From: Mycobacterium bourgelatii
GTDB taxonomy: Bacteria > Actinomycetota > Actinomycetes > Mycobacteriales > Mycobacteriaceae
NCBI RefSeq assembly: GCF_010723575.1
Contig: NZ_BLKZ01000002.1
Coordinates: 806,001-870,000, forward strand
DNA: 64,000 bases
Reading direction: 5' to 3'
Shown here: piece by piece, positions 8,302 through 16,921 of the stretch
Numbering within the stretch: position 1 is the stretch's first letter
Layout of the letters: every line of letters starts with the position of its first letter
Translations under genes and position numbers: made by a program
Notes under the pieces: model-generated
Seen by the model: only the letters and a program-made list of their open reading frames with translations
Database searches by the model: none
What the model was told of the DNA's origin: nothing

Positions 8302-8371
8302 ACAAGCAAATCCACACCCGACGCACGGACGCAGCCCACATCTGTTCAACGACGAGGAGAGGGGTCTTGAC

Positions 8372-8770
8372 ATGAGGAACCGAGTTCTACGCCGGGGCGC
8401 CCTGGCGCTAGGCAGCGTGATCGCTGCCGTAGCAATGCCATTCGCACTTGCCGCACCGGCGAGCGCGGCTACCGATGCGAAACAGTTACCTCCCTACTGG
8501 GGCCACAAGAAATACGGCTCGATCGCCGTCGCTACGGACGGCTCGATGGGTCACGCGGTGCGCCAGAAGTCACGTACGCAAGCCGAGCAGCAGGCGTTGC
8601 AATCGTGCGGTAGCCACTGCGATATTGCCGTCACCTTCACCCTCTGCGGTGCCGTCGCGCACGATGGCGACAGGTATCACGGGGGAGCGGGTCTCGACCG
8701 CAACCAGGCCGGTCACGACGCGATGTCCAGGCTCGGTGGCGGGCGAGTTGTCGTAACGGCCTGCAACTAG
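8372..8770 (+). CDS. Secreted DUF4189-domain protein
   Basis: A 132-aa protein with a Sec signal peptide (RRGALALGSVIAAVAMPFAL, cleavage near APASAA at about residue 33). The mature part has the DUF4189 pattern: YGSIAVATDG, SRTQAEQQALQSC, four cysteines probably forming two disulfides (SCGSHC, LCGAV, ACN), and a Gly-rich end. GAGGAGAGG precedes the ATG. Such small exported proteins are common in mycobacteria; the function is unknown. Confidence 0.8.
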   Translation: MRNRVLRRGALALGSVIAAVAMPFALAAPASAATDAKQLPPYWGHKKYGSIAVATDGSMGHAVRQKSRTQAEQQALQSCGSHCDIAVTFTLCGAVAHDGDRYHGGAGLDRNQAGHDAMSRLGGGRVVVTACN

Positions 8771-8819
8771 TCGCCCGCCCGAAACCCGCTTCCCTGCAGC
8801 GTGATCCGTTCAGGTGGCG

Positions 8820-9809
8820 TCAGTCAGCCCACTGCGCGGTGAACGCGGCGACGGACTTGGCGACCCGGTCGCGGGCGGCGTCGGGGTCGGGGAAGACGCC
8901 GGCTAGGCCGGTTACGGCGCGGTCTGCCAGTGGCCGCCACTTCTCGACCCAACCATCGATGACCTCCCGGTTGGCCGGGTTGGCCGCCAGGGCGTAGCGG
9001 GCCAGTGCGATGTGCCAGGCTTGACTCCGGGTGGTGTCGACCCGGGACTCCTGCAGCAGGGCAGCGGTCAGACCATCACCCCGGTCGCTGGCCAGGTCGA
9101 CGAACGCCTCCTTGAGGAGCGCGTCGAGTGCTGGTTTGACGGCCAGGTTCAGCGCGACGAAGGCCTCGCCCCAATCGTAGGCCAGCAGCAGCCGTTCCAG
9201 CGTCTCGCGGGCCGGTTGCCACAGCTCGTCGTTCTCCCAAATGCGCCGTGTCTCTTCGGTGTTGGCCAGGTGGGTGCCGTGGGACAGGGACAGGGACTTG
9301 GCCCGGTAGGCGACCCACTGCAGCGCCCGTAGTTCGTCGGCGGCCTGGAAGAACGCCGCATTGGTGATGTAGGCGCTGGGCGCCAGCTGTCCCACGTAGA
9401 GGCTGGTGATCTGCAGGACGTGGAACAGGTAGCGGCTGGGCACGTAGACGCGGTTGAGTGTCTCGACCCAGTCAGAGTTGAGCGTCGCGTCGTGGTCGAG
9501 CGCCTCGTAGTGGTCGACGACGCCCTCCGCGTAGACCTCGCGGTCGTGCTGCAGGGCAATGTAGCGGCGGTAGTTCAGCGCCGCCGGGTCGCGGAAACCC
9601 TCCCAGTCCTCGGCTTGCAGCGGTGAGCCCTCGCGGTGCTTGAGGTACCAGCGGTTGATGGCGCTGCCTGGGTCGAGGTCGAACGGGGCCGGCTTACGGT
9701 TGAAGTGATAGTGGTAGTTGCCCGTGACGGCCTCGTATTCGGTGGGCTTGCGTCGGGTGTCCCCGTTGAGGCTCCACGTCTTGCGCGGACGGGCTTTTGC
9801 GGTGGTCAT
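8820..9809 (-). CDS. Soluble diiron monooxygenase, hydroxylase beta subunit (TmoE-type)
   Basis: A 329-aa protein of the TmoE/TouE/IsoE size. It opens with KTWSLNGDTRRKPTEYEAVTG and contains the family stretch FDLDPGSAINRWYLKHREGSPL. Like other beta subunits it is all-helical and has no iron ligands of its own; it scaffolds the alpha subunit in the (alpha-beta-gamma)2 hydroxylase. It is the last gene of a five-gene operon read right to left and starts 6 bp after the effector gene. The reductase gene expected next is absent. Confidence 0.88.
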   Translation of the reverse strand: MTTAKARPRKTWSLNGDTRRKPTEYEAVTGNYHYHFNRKPAPFDLDPGSAINRWYLKHREGSPLQAEDWEGFRDPAALNYRRYIALQHDREVYAEGVVDHYEALDHDATLNSDWVETLNRVYVPSRYLFHVLQITSLYVGQLAPSAYITNAAFFQAADELRALQWVAYRAKSLSLSHGTHLANTEETRRIWENDELWQPARETLERLLLAYDWGEAFVALNLAVKPALDALLKEAFVDLASDRGDGLTAALLQESRVDTTRSQAWHIALARYALAANPANREVIDGWVEKWRPLADRAVTGLAGVFPDPDAARDRVAKSVAAFTAQWAD

Positions 9810-9815
9810 GGGTGG

Positions 9816-10127
9816 TCAGTCCTCTCGGTCCAGGTACCAGTGCAGTTCGTCGTCGCCGATGTACCGGATCCGGCCGGCGAATCCCGACAGCGCCGGTTCC
9901 AGGGTGGCCAGTGGGAACTCTTGGCCCGCAGCGGCTTCCAGGCTCGCCCGAGTGATACGTAGGAATCGAGGGGCGTGAATACGCACGTATCCGGCATGGT
10001 CGTCGATGGTGATGTCGACGTCGGGGTTGTCGACTTCGGCGGCCTCGATGACCGCCGCGACGATGTCGGGGTCGAAGCCGCGAACCACGGGACCGACGAG
10101 CTTGTCTCGTTCGGTTGCAGCGGTCAT
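9816..10127 (-). CDS. Monooxygenase effector/coupling protein (TmoD/MmoB-type)
   Basis: A 103-aa protein of the MmoB/DmpM family. It opens with LVGPVVRGFDPDIVAAVIEAAEVDN and has the conserved core VDITIDDHAGYVRIHAPRFLRI, split here into two runs. These cofactor-free proteins bind the hydroxylase and gate oxygen and electron access to the diiron site. Its start overlaps the end of the ferredoxin gene by 4 bp, showing translational coupling. Confidence 0.88.
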   Translation of the reverse strand: MTAATERDKLVGPVVRGFDPDIVAAVIEAAEVDNPDVDITIDDHAGYVRIHAPRFLRITRASLEAAAGQEFPLATLEPALSGFAGRIRYIGDDELHWYLDRED

Positions 10128-10459
10128 CGGTGGTCTCCTTCGGTGATCGATATGGTGATCTGGTCGCCGTCAAGGCGTACCGGGTGGCTTTGCAGCCGGC
10201 AGTTGGCCGGATTTACCCCGGCGCCGGTGTCGAGGTCGAACTCCCAGCTGTGGGCGGAGCAGGTCAGAACGTTGTTCTCGACCTCTCCGTCGGCCAACGG
10301 GAAACCGGCGTGCGGACATAGGCCGTCGAAGGCGCGTATTTCTCCGCTGCGCAGGTGGGCGAGCAGGATCGGCCGGTCGCCGACGTAGAACTCCGCCACC
10401 TCGCCCTCCCACAGGTCATCGAGCGTGGCGACCGGCGTCCAGGTGGTCGCACTAGTCAT
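10124..10459 (-). CDS. Rieske [2Fe-2S] ferredoxin of the monooxygenase (TmoC-type)
   Basis: A 111-aa single-domain Rieske protein. The ligands C48-x-H50 (CPH) and C67-x2-H70 (CSAH) are all visible and correctly spaced. It carries electrons from a reductase to the diiron hydroxylase. Its presence makes this a four-component toluene/alkene monooxygenase-type system rather than a three-component phenol or methane monooxygenase. The start overlaps the gamma-subunit gene by 8 bp. Confidence 0.9.
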   Translation of the reverse strand: MTSATTWTPVATLDDLWEGEVAEFYVGDRPILLAHLRSGEIRAFDGLCPHAGFPLADGEVENNVLTCSAHSWEFDLDTGAGVNPANCRLQSHPVRLDGDQITISITEGDHR

Positions 10460-10697
10460 AGAAGGCCTCTACGTGGTCCAGCGGTTGGACCCCGGCCGCC
10501 GTGATGCCGACGCTTGGATCCAGTACGACACCGTTGTGCCGCAACCGGATCGGCGCATCGCGCTTGGCGACGCGGTGCCCGACGACGTGATGGGCGATCG
10601 ACGCGGTCACCGCCTCAACGGTGTCAGCGTCGTCGACGGGGACGAGCAGTTCCATCACGTCGCCCTCGAACAGTGCGGTAAGGGGAAGCAATGCCAT
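10452..10697 (-). CDS. Soluble diiron monooxygenase, gamma subunit (TmoB-type)
   Basis: An 81-aa protein matching the small ubiquitin-like TmoB/TouB/IsoB subunit in size and in residues such as LPLTALFEGDVMELLVPVD and HVEAFYD. I chose ATG 10697, which lies 4 bp after the alpha-subunit stop, rather than an upstream in-frame start inside the alpha gene. It is part of the hydroxylase hexamer. Confidence 0.87.
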   Translation of the reverse strand: MALLPLTALFEGDVMELLVPVDDADTVEAVTASIAHHVVGHRVAKRDAPIRLRHNGVVLDPSVGITAAGVQPLDHVEAFYD

Positions 10698-10701
10698 CGT
10701 C

Positions 10702-12210
10702 TTAATCCTTCGATCCGTTGGTCGAACCATTGAATGCCCACGCGTAGTTGTCGGCATCCTGGCCTTGCTCCTCGGGGGAAAGACCGAAGTACTCCAGGAT
10801 GGTGCCCAGATCGGGTGGGCTGATTTCGCCGGAAAGGATCCGGTCGAGCAACGCCTGGTGCCCGGCGAACCGGTCGGGGCGCTGGGTGAAGATCCACTTG
10901 CACGGCTCCGAGCAGAACAGGTACTTGCGGCCGTTGTGCACGTGTGACGGCGGGGTCGGGTCCGAGTGCGCCCCGACGGTCACGCCGGCGGCGCGCACGA
11001 TCGGCAGCTGGCACAGGTTGCAGGTGATCGGCACCGTCTCCGGGAAGGTCGCTGCGACATCGCCGTTGCGGATGTTCTCGATGATGACGTCCCAGTTCTT
11101 GCCGAAATCACGGTTCCAGCCGGGGTACTTCTTCTCCAGCCACAGCCGCTCTTCCTCGGAAACGCCGGCGTCGGGGTTCCACCACACGGTCGGGCGGTAG
11201 TACCACACGCCCAGGTGGATGGCGTGGTGATACCAGGTCAGCTCGTTGATGAATTCCTCCCAGTACCAGGGGAATTCGAGTCCATAGTCACGGAACTGGT
11301 CGGCGAACTGCTTGACCACCCAGTCCTCGATGAACTCTTTGAAGCTCATCCGGCGGCTTTCCAGCGGAGTGTAGTAGTCCATCGACAGGCCGGTCAGCAG
11401 CGCGAAGATGCGCCAGGAGCGCCAGAACATGTGGTCGATGAGGAACTGGCCCCACTCGGCTTCGCCGTTGTCGATGAGCACCTTGATGGTGGGCTCACCC
11501 TGCTGAGCGTGGCGTGCCTCGTCGGTCTGGATGGAGCTGATCAGGGCCCCGAATTCCAGGTCGCCGACGTCGATGGCGTCGGCGGCCATGCCGAGGAACT
11601 GCAGGTTGGTGAAGCCCGTCTCCAACGTGAAGGTCAGCTGCAGGGCGATGGACAACGCGTCGTTGGCGACGAACATGTCGTCGAACAGGTAGCGCACCGC
11701 AAGGATGATCCAGTTGTTGGTGTGGAACGCCTTGAGCGCCCAGTCACCACGGGGTTCCTTGTCGAGCAGGCCGTACGGGAAGAAGGCCTGGATCTGACCG
11801 TGGCGGATCTCGTCGAGGGTGCCGAAGGTGGCGGTGTTGCGCCAGGCCGCCGCGCGGCCGAAGCGCCCCATCCGGGCCTCACCGATGGAGGCCAGGTATT
11901 CGGGCATCGTGATCGCGCCGTAGTGGGCGACGATGACCGATTTCCAGCCCGGGTCCAGCTGGTCGAACAGCTTGGAGCGTCCGATCGCGTTCTTCAGCGA
12001 GTAGGTCGTGGTGTCTTTGGTGACCTGGTTGTGTACGTACTCGCGGTATCCGACCTTGTAGGGCTCGTCCCATTTGAGCCATCCGTCGGTGGAGACGCGG
12101 TGCGTGCCCGAGAGCTCCTCAGGAAACACCTCGTCCTCGGTGACGTAGCGGAAGGTCCAGTTGGTGTCGCGAGCGAGGTCGTACCAGTCACTACGGGAAA
12201 GTTTGGGCAT
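10702..12210 (-). CDS. Soluble diiron monooxygenase, hydroxylase alpha subunit (TmoA-type, YHS C-terminus)
   Basis: A 502-aa catalytic subunit. All six carboxylate/histidine ligands sit at the same residue numbers as in toluene-4-monooxygenase: E104, E134, H137, E197, E231, H234. T201 is also kept. Supporting motifs are DEIRH, LETGFTN and QTDEARH. The C-terminus holds a YHS-type region (HNGRKYLFCSEPCKWIF, about 430-450). ATG 12210 fits the family start (DWYDLARDTNW) and follows AGGACG. It is the first gene of the operon. The enzyme should use O2 to hydroxylate or epoxidise an alkene or aromatic; the substrate cannot be fixed from the sequence. Position 103 is Pro. Confidence 0.92.
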   Translation of the reverse strand: MPKLSRSDWYDLARDTNWTFRYVTEDEVFPEELSGTHRVSTDGWLKWDEPYKVGYREYVHNQVTKDTTTYSLKNAIGRSKLFDQLDPGWKSVIVAHYGAITMPEYLASIGEARMGRFGRAAAWRNTATFGTLDEIRHGQIQAFFPYGLLDKEPRGDWALKAFHTNNWIILAVRYLFDDMFVANDALSIALQLTFTLETGFTNLQFLGMAADAIDVGDLEFGALISSIQTDEARHAQQGEPTIKVLIDNGEAEWGQFLIDHMFWRSWRIFALLTGLSMDYYTPLESRRMSFKEFIEDWVVKQFADQFRDYGLEFPWYWEEFINELTWYHHAIHLGVWYYRPTVWWNPDAGVSEEERLWLEKKYPGWNRDFGKNWDVIIENIRNGDVAATFPETVPITCNLCQLPIVRAAGVTVGAHSDPTPPSHVHNGRKYLFCSEPCKWIFTQRPDRFAGHQALLDRILSGEISPPDLGTILEYFGLSPEEQGQDADNYAWAFNGSTNGSKD

Positions 12211-12524
12211 TAGTCGTCCTTGTCCGTCATGGGCTGCGGTGTGTGCCGCGTGGAACTGCGTTGATGACGCGAACGCACTCATGATGCGACAAATCCAAAG
12301 GACTCCTAATGGTTAGGATCAAGCTGATTCACACTGTCAGGACGCGAACCCGCGGTGGTTACCATCCGGTGGGTGCGCCTGCGGTCAGCAAACGCAAGGA
12401 GAAGGGTCCTGGGAAGCGGGATGGCAATCACGGGCAACGACGATCGCGCTGCCTATGGCGTCGTGTATCCGGGCGCGGTCGCGACCCTGTTGCCGACGCC
12501 CGGCAAACTGAATGAGGTCGTGCC
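12211..12524. other. Divergent promoter region, monooxygenase operon / MarR gene
   Basis: About 300 bp separate the operon start (minus) from the MarR gene (plus). Besides the palindrome at 12304-12318 I see no convincing gene. This stretch should hold both promoters and the regulator's site. Confidence 0.5.
12304..12318. promoter_or_regulatory. Palindrome TCCTAA-TGG-TTAGGA upstream of monooxygenase operon
   Basis: A perfect inverted repeat with 6-bp arms, about 95 bp upstream of the alpha-subunit ATG and 300 bp upstream of the MarR coding start. It is a candidate operator for the divergent MarR regulator. Confidence 0.45.
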
Positions 12525-12605
12525 CTGAAACCCGAAACCTCGCGTCACCATAGTCTTGACTCGAAAGTCGTCGCGGCGCTGGACCGGGTTGGTGACGCGC
12601 TGCAC

Positions 12606-13124
12606 GTGCTGGCCAGGCGGGCGGCGGAAAGTCACGATCTGTCGAGCACGCAGATGCGCGTGCTCAATTGGCTGTTTGTCGGCCCGCCGCCCGTCGCACG
12701 CAGCACCACCCTGGCTCGCGAACTCAACGTCTCGGAACCCACCGTCAGCGATGCCATCGCCGCGCTGGTCCGCAAGGGTTTGGTGGTCCGCAGTCGAGAT
12801 CCGAACGACCGCCGGCGGCACGACCTGGTGTTGACCCAGGCGGGGCGCAAAATAGCGTCCGAACTGTCCCGGTGGACCGCGCCTGCGGAGATCGCGACAT
12901 CGAAGTTGAGTCGCGCCGAAGCTGAACAGCTGCTCGACACGTTGCTGCTGGTCATATCGAAACTTCATGATGCGCAGCTGCTTCCGGTCGTGCGTGCGTG
13001 CAGCAACTGCGTCCAGCTCATAACCATCGGAACCGATACCAGGACCTATCACTGCGGGTTGTACGACCTGCCGATGACGGTCTCGGATCTGCGCGTCGAC
13101 TGCGCCGACCACGCCACCGCGTAA
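12606..13124 (+). CDS. MarR-family regulator with cysteine-rich C-terminal tail
   Basis: From GTG 12606 it encodes 172 aa with a MarR winged helix (LNVSEPTVSDAIAALVRKGLV and the wing DPNDRRRHDL). The tail has CSNC, then YHC, then DCADH, a Cys/His set suited to metal binding or redox sensing. The frame continues upstream as plausible helix 1 (VVAALDRVGDALHVL) back to about 12525 without ATG, GTG or TTG; CTG 12525 has GAGG 7 nt before it. The true start may therefore be CTG. It is divergent from the monooxygenase operon and probably controls it. Confidence 0.8.
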   Translation: MLARRAAESHDLSSTQMRVLNWLFVGPPPVARSTTLARELNVSEPTVSDAIAALVRKGLVVRSRDPNDRRRHDLVLTQAGRKIASELSRWTAPAEIATSKLSRAEAEQLLDTLLLVISKLHDAQLLPVVRACSNCVQLITIGTDTRTYHCGLYDLPMTVSDLRVDCADHATA

Positions 13125-13153
13125 CGGAAGGCGTCACGCGCACTGGGGCCGCG

Positions 13154-14491
13154 CTATGGGGAAGGGCAGCTCATCCGCTCGGACTCCGGCAGGTCGAGAT
13201 AGCGCTCGAGGTTGCGGTGCATGTTGATCACGCGCCGCTCCTCGCCGGACAGCACCAGGTGCGTGAGGCCAGGTTGATGCAAGCCACGTTGTAGGCCGGG
13301 GAGGACCCGGATGTCCTGGGTCAAAACGATGCCCGGCTCGGCTTCGGCCGCGGACACCCGCACGTCGGTGGGCTTGTTGCGCGGTGCGCCGGGCGGCATG
13401 CGCGTCATCAAGAACATCACCATCTCCCCGTGATCGGGGTCGGGGCCCGGCCGCGAGCACATGATGGTCAGGTGGTCCGCATTGGCCAGCAGCGTCATGT
13501 TCGGGAACACGTTGTACTGGTGCAGTCGGGTGATGCGGTCGGTGTCGGCCCAACTCAGATCGACACCGCGGGTGGCCGCGAATTCACGGGTGCGCGCGGC
13601 GATCAGATCCTGGACGGTTTGCCCGGGCTGCCGCTCCTCGGCGGGGAAAGGGGTGCCCTCGGGGGCGCCCATGAGAGCGCCCTGGGTGTAAACGTAGGCA
13701 TCCCAGACTTCCTCGTCGCTCAGCGTGCCGTCGAACCGGGGGCTCGGCACGCCATACGGTTGATCGGACTTGCCGGCATGAACCCAAATCTGTTGTGGCG
13801 CATGAATATCATCAACACAGCGGAGCAGCTCTGGATGCAGCGTCTGAATGTGGTAGGTCTCACTGTACCCGTCGGCGATCGTCTTCCAGTTTGCCTCGAC
13901 TTCCACAGTAAGTGTTGCGTAACAACGGAAGTCGCTCAGTCGACACCAGGCGATGTCGTCTGGAACGGCGTCCAGGTACTCGACCAGCGGCATCGCGTCG
14001 AGGTCGAGATTGACGAAAACCAAGCCCTCCCATACGTCGACCTTGGCCGGCACCAACGGGAAGTCCGACATCCGCAGCGAACCGAATCCCTTGCGATTGG
14101 GTACCCGCTTCAGTACGCCGGTCAAGTCCCAGGTCCATCCGTGGTAACCGCACTTGAGCTCGCGCAGTCCCGAACCGGACCCCACGCACAGCGAGTTCCC
14201 TCGGTGGCGACAGGCATTCTGGAACGCGCGCAGCACACCGTCGTCACCGCGAACGATCAGCACTCCGTAAGGCCCGCAACGGTATTCGAAGTAGTCGCCG
14301 GACTCGGCCACGTGGTCGACCATGCACGCGACCTGCCACACCCTGGGCCACATCCGTTGGATCTCCAGCGCGGCGAACGCGGGCGAGTAGTAGCGCTCGG
14401 CCGGGACCAGCGTCGGGCCGGCGGGTGGGGTGCCAATGGCGTCCTCGTCGCGAGAACGCGCCGGATTGCCGGCGGCCAGCGAGCTACTCAT
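13154..14491 (-). CDS. Rieske non-heme iron oxygenase, alpha subunit
   Basis: A 445-aa aromatic-ring-hydroxylating-type oxygenase. The Rieske ligands are C94, H96, C114 and H117 (CRH and CGYH). The mononuclear iron site is visible as YHIQTLH (H-x4-H) in the catalytic domain. The C-terminus has the family pattern LQRGLHQPGL. It starts 1 bp after the stop of the amidohydrolase gene, so both are on one mRNA. No beta subunit, ferredoxin or reductase gene is adjacent. The substrate is unknown. Confidence 0.9.
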   Translation of the reverse strand: MSSSLAAGNPARSRDEDAIGTPPAGPTLVPAERYYSPAFAALEIQRMWPRVWQVACMVDHVAESGDYFEYRCGPYGVLIVRGDDGVLRAFQNACRHRGNSLCVGSGSGLRELKCGYHGWTWDLTGVLKRVPNRKGFGSLRMSDFPLVPAKVDVWEGLVFVNLDLDAMPLVEYLDAVPDDIAWCRLSDFRCYATLTVEVEANWKTIADGYSETYHIQTLHPELLRCVDDIHAPQQIWVHAGKSDQPYGVPSPRFDGTLSDEEVWDAYVYTQGALMGAPEGTPFPAEERQPGQTVQDLIAARTREFAATRGVDLSWADTDRITRLHQYNVFPNMTLLANADHLTIMCSRPGPDPDHGEMVMFLMTRMPPGAPRNKPTDVRVSAAEAEPGIVLTQDIRVLPGLQRGLHQPGLTHLVLSGEERRVINMHRNLERYLDLPESERMSCPSP

Positions 14492-14492
14492 C

Positions 14493-16268
14493 TCAGCGCG
14501 CGCCGCGCACCAGCCGTCCGGGACGAGCCCCGGTGTCGACGTCGTTACGCCGGGTGACGGTCCCGCTCACGATGGTCGCCGCGTAACCGCTGGCGACCTG
14601 CAAGATCCGGTTTCCACCGGCCGGCAGGTCCCAGGCCATCGCGGCCGGGTGCAGGGTCAGGGCGTCCATGTCGATGACATTGATATCCGCCTTCTTACCC
14701 GGCTCGATGGTGCCGCGGTCGGTGAGGCCGAACAGGTGCGCGGTGTCGCGGGACTGCTTGCGGATCACGTACTCCAGCGACAGTTTGTCCCCGCGCTGCC
14801 GGTCACGTGCCCAGTGCGTCAACAAGAAGGTGGGATACGAGGCGTCGCAGATCATCCCGCAGTGCGCGCCGCCGTCGGACAGGCCGAGCACTCCGGCCGG
14901 GTGCAGCAGCATTTCCCGGATCGCATCGTGATTCCCGTCGGCGTAGTTGAACAGCGGCAGCATCAGCATGGCACTGGCGTCCCGCTCGAGCATCAGGTCG
15001 TAGAGGGTCGACAGTGGGTCCTCGCCGCGCGCCTGCGCGATCGCCTGGACGGTGCGATCGGGCGTGGGCTCGTAGTCCGGCGGGTCGCCCAATGCATACA
15101 GACGGTGCAGTGAGTGCTGCACCAGGGCGAACATCCCGTCGAAGAGCAGCGTCGGGTCGACCGGCAAGTCGTCTTCGGCCAGGATCGCCGACTTGACCGC
15201 TGGATCGGCCAGGCGCTGTGCCAAGTCCTCCCGGCTGCACTCGGCCTTCAGGCGCCGATAGGTGGGCCGGTGGCTGAAGCCGTGGTGTCCTTGGAAGCCG
15301 ATCATCATGCCGAACGGGCGAGCCGCGATCTGCGGATGCAAGCGGGCGCCCTCCGCGTGTGCGGCCGCGGAGAGGTCCAGCATCTCGCGCCACAGCTTGG
15401 GGTCGGCGTCGACCTGGATGAGCGCGAAGGAGACCGGTCGGTCGATCTCGGCGCTCAACCGCCGCATCCAGTCCAGTTCCTTCTTGGGCGCGATGATGTC
15501 CTCGCCCGCGGAGCCCTGCGGTGCGAGTTCGAAGACGGCCTGGCCGCCGGTCGCCATCGCGCGGCCGAGGCCGAAAAGCTCGTCCTCGGCGGCGAAGGTG
15601 CCGGGTACCGGTTCCCCGTCCATGGCGCGGTGGCCCAGCGTGCGCGATGTCGAGAAGCCGAGAGCACCGGCCTCGATCGCCTCGGTGACCAAACGACCCA
15701 TCGCCTTGATGTCCTCGGCCGTGGCCGGCTCGTTGCGGGCGCCCCGCTCACCCATCGCGTAGGCGCGGATCGCGCCGTGGGCGACCTGACTGCCGACGTC
15801 GATGGAGTACCGCTGCTTGTCGATGGCATCGAGGTACTCCGGGTAGGTCTCCCACCCCCAGGTGATGCCTTCGGTCAGCGCTGTCCCGGGGATATCTTCG
15901 ACGCCCTCCATCAAGCTGATCAGCCAGTCTTCGGTGCCGGGGCGCACCGGCGCGAACCCGACGCCGCAGTTGCCGGTGACTACGGTCGTCACCCCGTGAC
16001 CGCTCGACGGTTGCAGACTGCTGTCCCAACTCACCTGCCCGTCGTAGTGAGTGTGGATGTCGACGAACCCGGGTGCCACCACCTTCCCGGCGGCGTCAAT
16101 AGTCTCGGCCGACACGCCCGACTCCAGACCGAGCCCCGAGTCTGAGCCGTCCGGGCCGCGGCGGACGACGTCGACGATCTTGCCGTCCTTGATGCCGATG
16201 TCAGCGCGATAACGCTCCGCGCCGGTGCCGTCGACGACAGTGCCTCCGATGATTTTCAGGTCGAACAT
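14493..16268 (-). CDS. Amidohydrolase family protein, N-acyl-D-amino-acid deacylase-like
   Basis: A 591-aa metal-dependent hydrolase. The N-terminus has the small beta-sandwich seen in D-aminoacylases/dihydroorotases (MFDLKIIGGTVVDGTG), then the metal motif DIHTHYDGQ and HGVTTVVTGNCGVGFAP. The C-terminal metal region is VLGLSDGGAHCGMICD. ATG 16268 follows AGAGGTGG and is preferred to GTG 16274. It is first in an operon with the Rieske oxygenase, so it may open an amide or cyclic substrate that the oxygenase then attacks. That pathway is an inference. Confidence 0.85.
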   Translation of the reverse strand: MFDLKIIGGTVVDGTGAERYRADIGIKDGKIVDVVRRGPDGSDSGLGLESGVSAETIDAAGKVVAPGFVDIHTHYDGQVSWDSSLQPSSGHGVTTVVTGNCGVGFAPVRPGTEDWLISLMEGVEDIPGTALTEGITWGWETYPEYLDAIDKQRYSIDVGSQVAHGAIRAYAMGERGARNEPATAEDIKAMGRLVTEAIEAGALGFSTSRTLGHRAMDGEPVPGTFAAEDELFGLGRAMATGGQAVFELAPQGSAGEDIIAPKKELDWMRRLSAEIDRPVSFALIQVDADPKLWREMLDLSAAAHAEGARLHPQIAARPFGMMIGFQGHHGFSHRPTYRRLKAECSREDLAQRLADPAVKSAILAEDDLPVDPTLLFDGMFALVQHSLHRLYALGDPPDYEPTPDRTVQAIAQARGEDPLSTLYDLMLERDASAMLMLPLFNYADGNHDAIREMLLHPAGVLGLSDGGAHCGMICDASYPTFLLTHWARDRQRGDKLSLEYVIRKQSRDTAHLFGLTDRGTIEPGKKADINVIDMDALTLHPAAMAWDLPAGGNRILQVASGYAATIVSGTVTRRNDVDTGARPGRLVRGAR

Positions 16269-16421
16269 GACCACCTCTGAACCATGTAGGTCGCCATGGG
16301 CCAGGAACTCGACGGGAACTCGACGGAGCGATGACCACCGATACCCGTAGTAGGCCGGGCGGCGAGGCTGGGCTGGGGACGGTTATTACGCTACGCCTAG
16401 GAGCGTAAACAATCTACGTCT

Positions 16422-16874
16422 TCAGACGGACGGTTTCGTCAAGTGGTTCCAGGTCAGTCTGACGTTGGTTCCATGCGGCGTCGGGTCGATCGTCGCCTCG
16501 TCGGCGAGTGCACGCATCAACGGGATTCCGCGTCCGCGCACCTGGTAATCGCATGCCGCGGGGCCTTGGGCGGGGACGATTTGACGCCAGCGGCCGTGAT
16601 CGCTGACGGTCACGGCGAGGGTGTCGGAATCGACGTCATAATTTGCGCTGACGTCCATCGTGCCCCGTTGCGGTGCACCGACGTAAGCAAATTCGGCGGC
16701 GTTGGAAAGGGCTTCGCTCACCGCAAGCAGTAGATCGCTGAAACGTTCGGCTCCGAGCGTGAAATGACGGTCGAGCCAACGACGGAATTCGACACGCGTG
16801 CGAGATGCGGTGTGCGCATCGGCGGCAATCCGCCGTCGCACAAAGCGAAATCGATCGTCGATGTTAGACGTCAT
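16422..16874 (-). CDS. Anti-sigma regulatory factor, RsbW-like ATPase
   Basis: A 150-aa GHKL/HATPase domain protein. The N box is visible as LLAVSEALSNAAEFAY, the G1 region as VTVSDHGRW, and the G2 region as GRGIPLMRALADEA. Proteins of this size bind a sigma factor and phosphorylate a STAS antagonist. A STAS protein is encoded 47 bp upstream in the same direction, but no sigma factor gene lies in the window. Confidence 0.85.
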   Translation of the reverse strand: MTSNIDDRFRFVRRRIAADAHTASRTRVEFRRWLDRHFTLGAERFSDLLLAVSEALSNAAEFAYVGAPQRGTMDVSANYDVDSDTLAVTVSDHGRWRQIVPAQGPAACDYQVRGRGIPLMRALADEATIDPTPHGTNVRLTWNHLTKPSV

Positions 16875-16921
16875 ATCCGGTGGTGGTATCCGGCGATTAG
16901 TTAGCGCAGGCCGGCCTGGTA

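Noticed and set aside
10966..12213. 415-aa frame on the + strand opposite the monooxygenase alpha subunit
   Set aside because: Antisense shadow of a gene with all six diiron ligands in place; composition is Val/Gly/Asp-rich without domain signals.
15114..16145. 343-aa frame opposite the amidohydrolase
   Set aside because: Antisense shadow of a well-supported enzyme, with no ribosome binding site.
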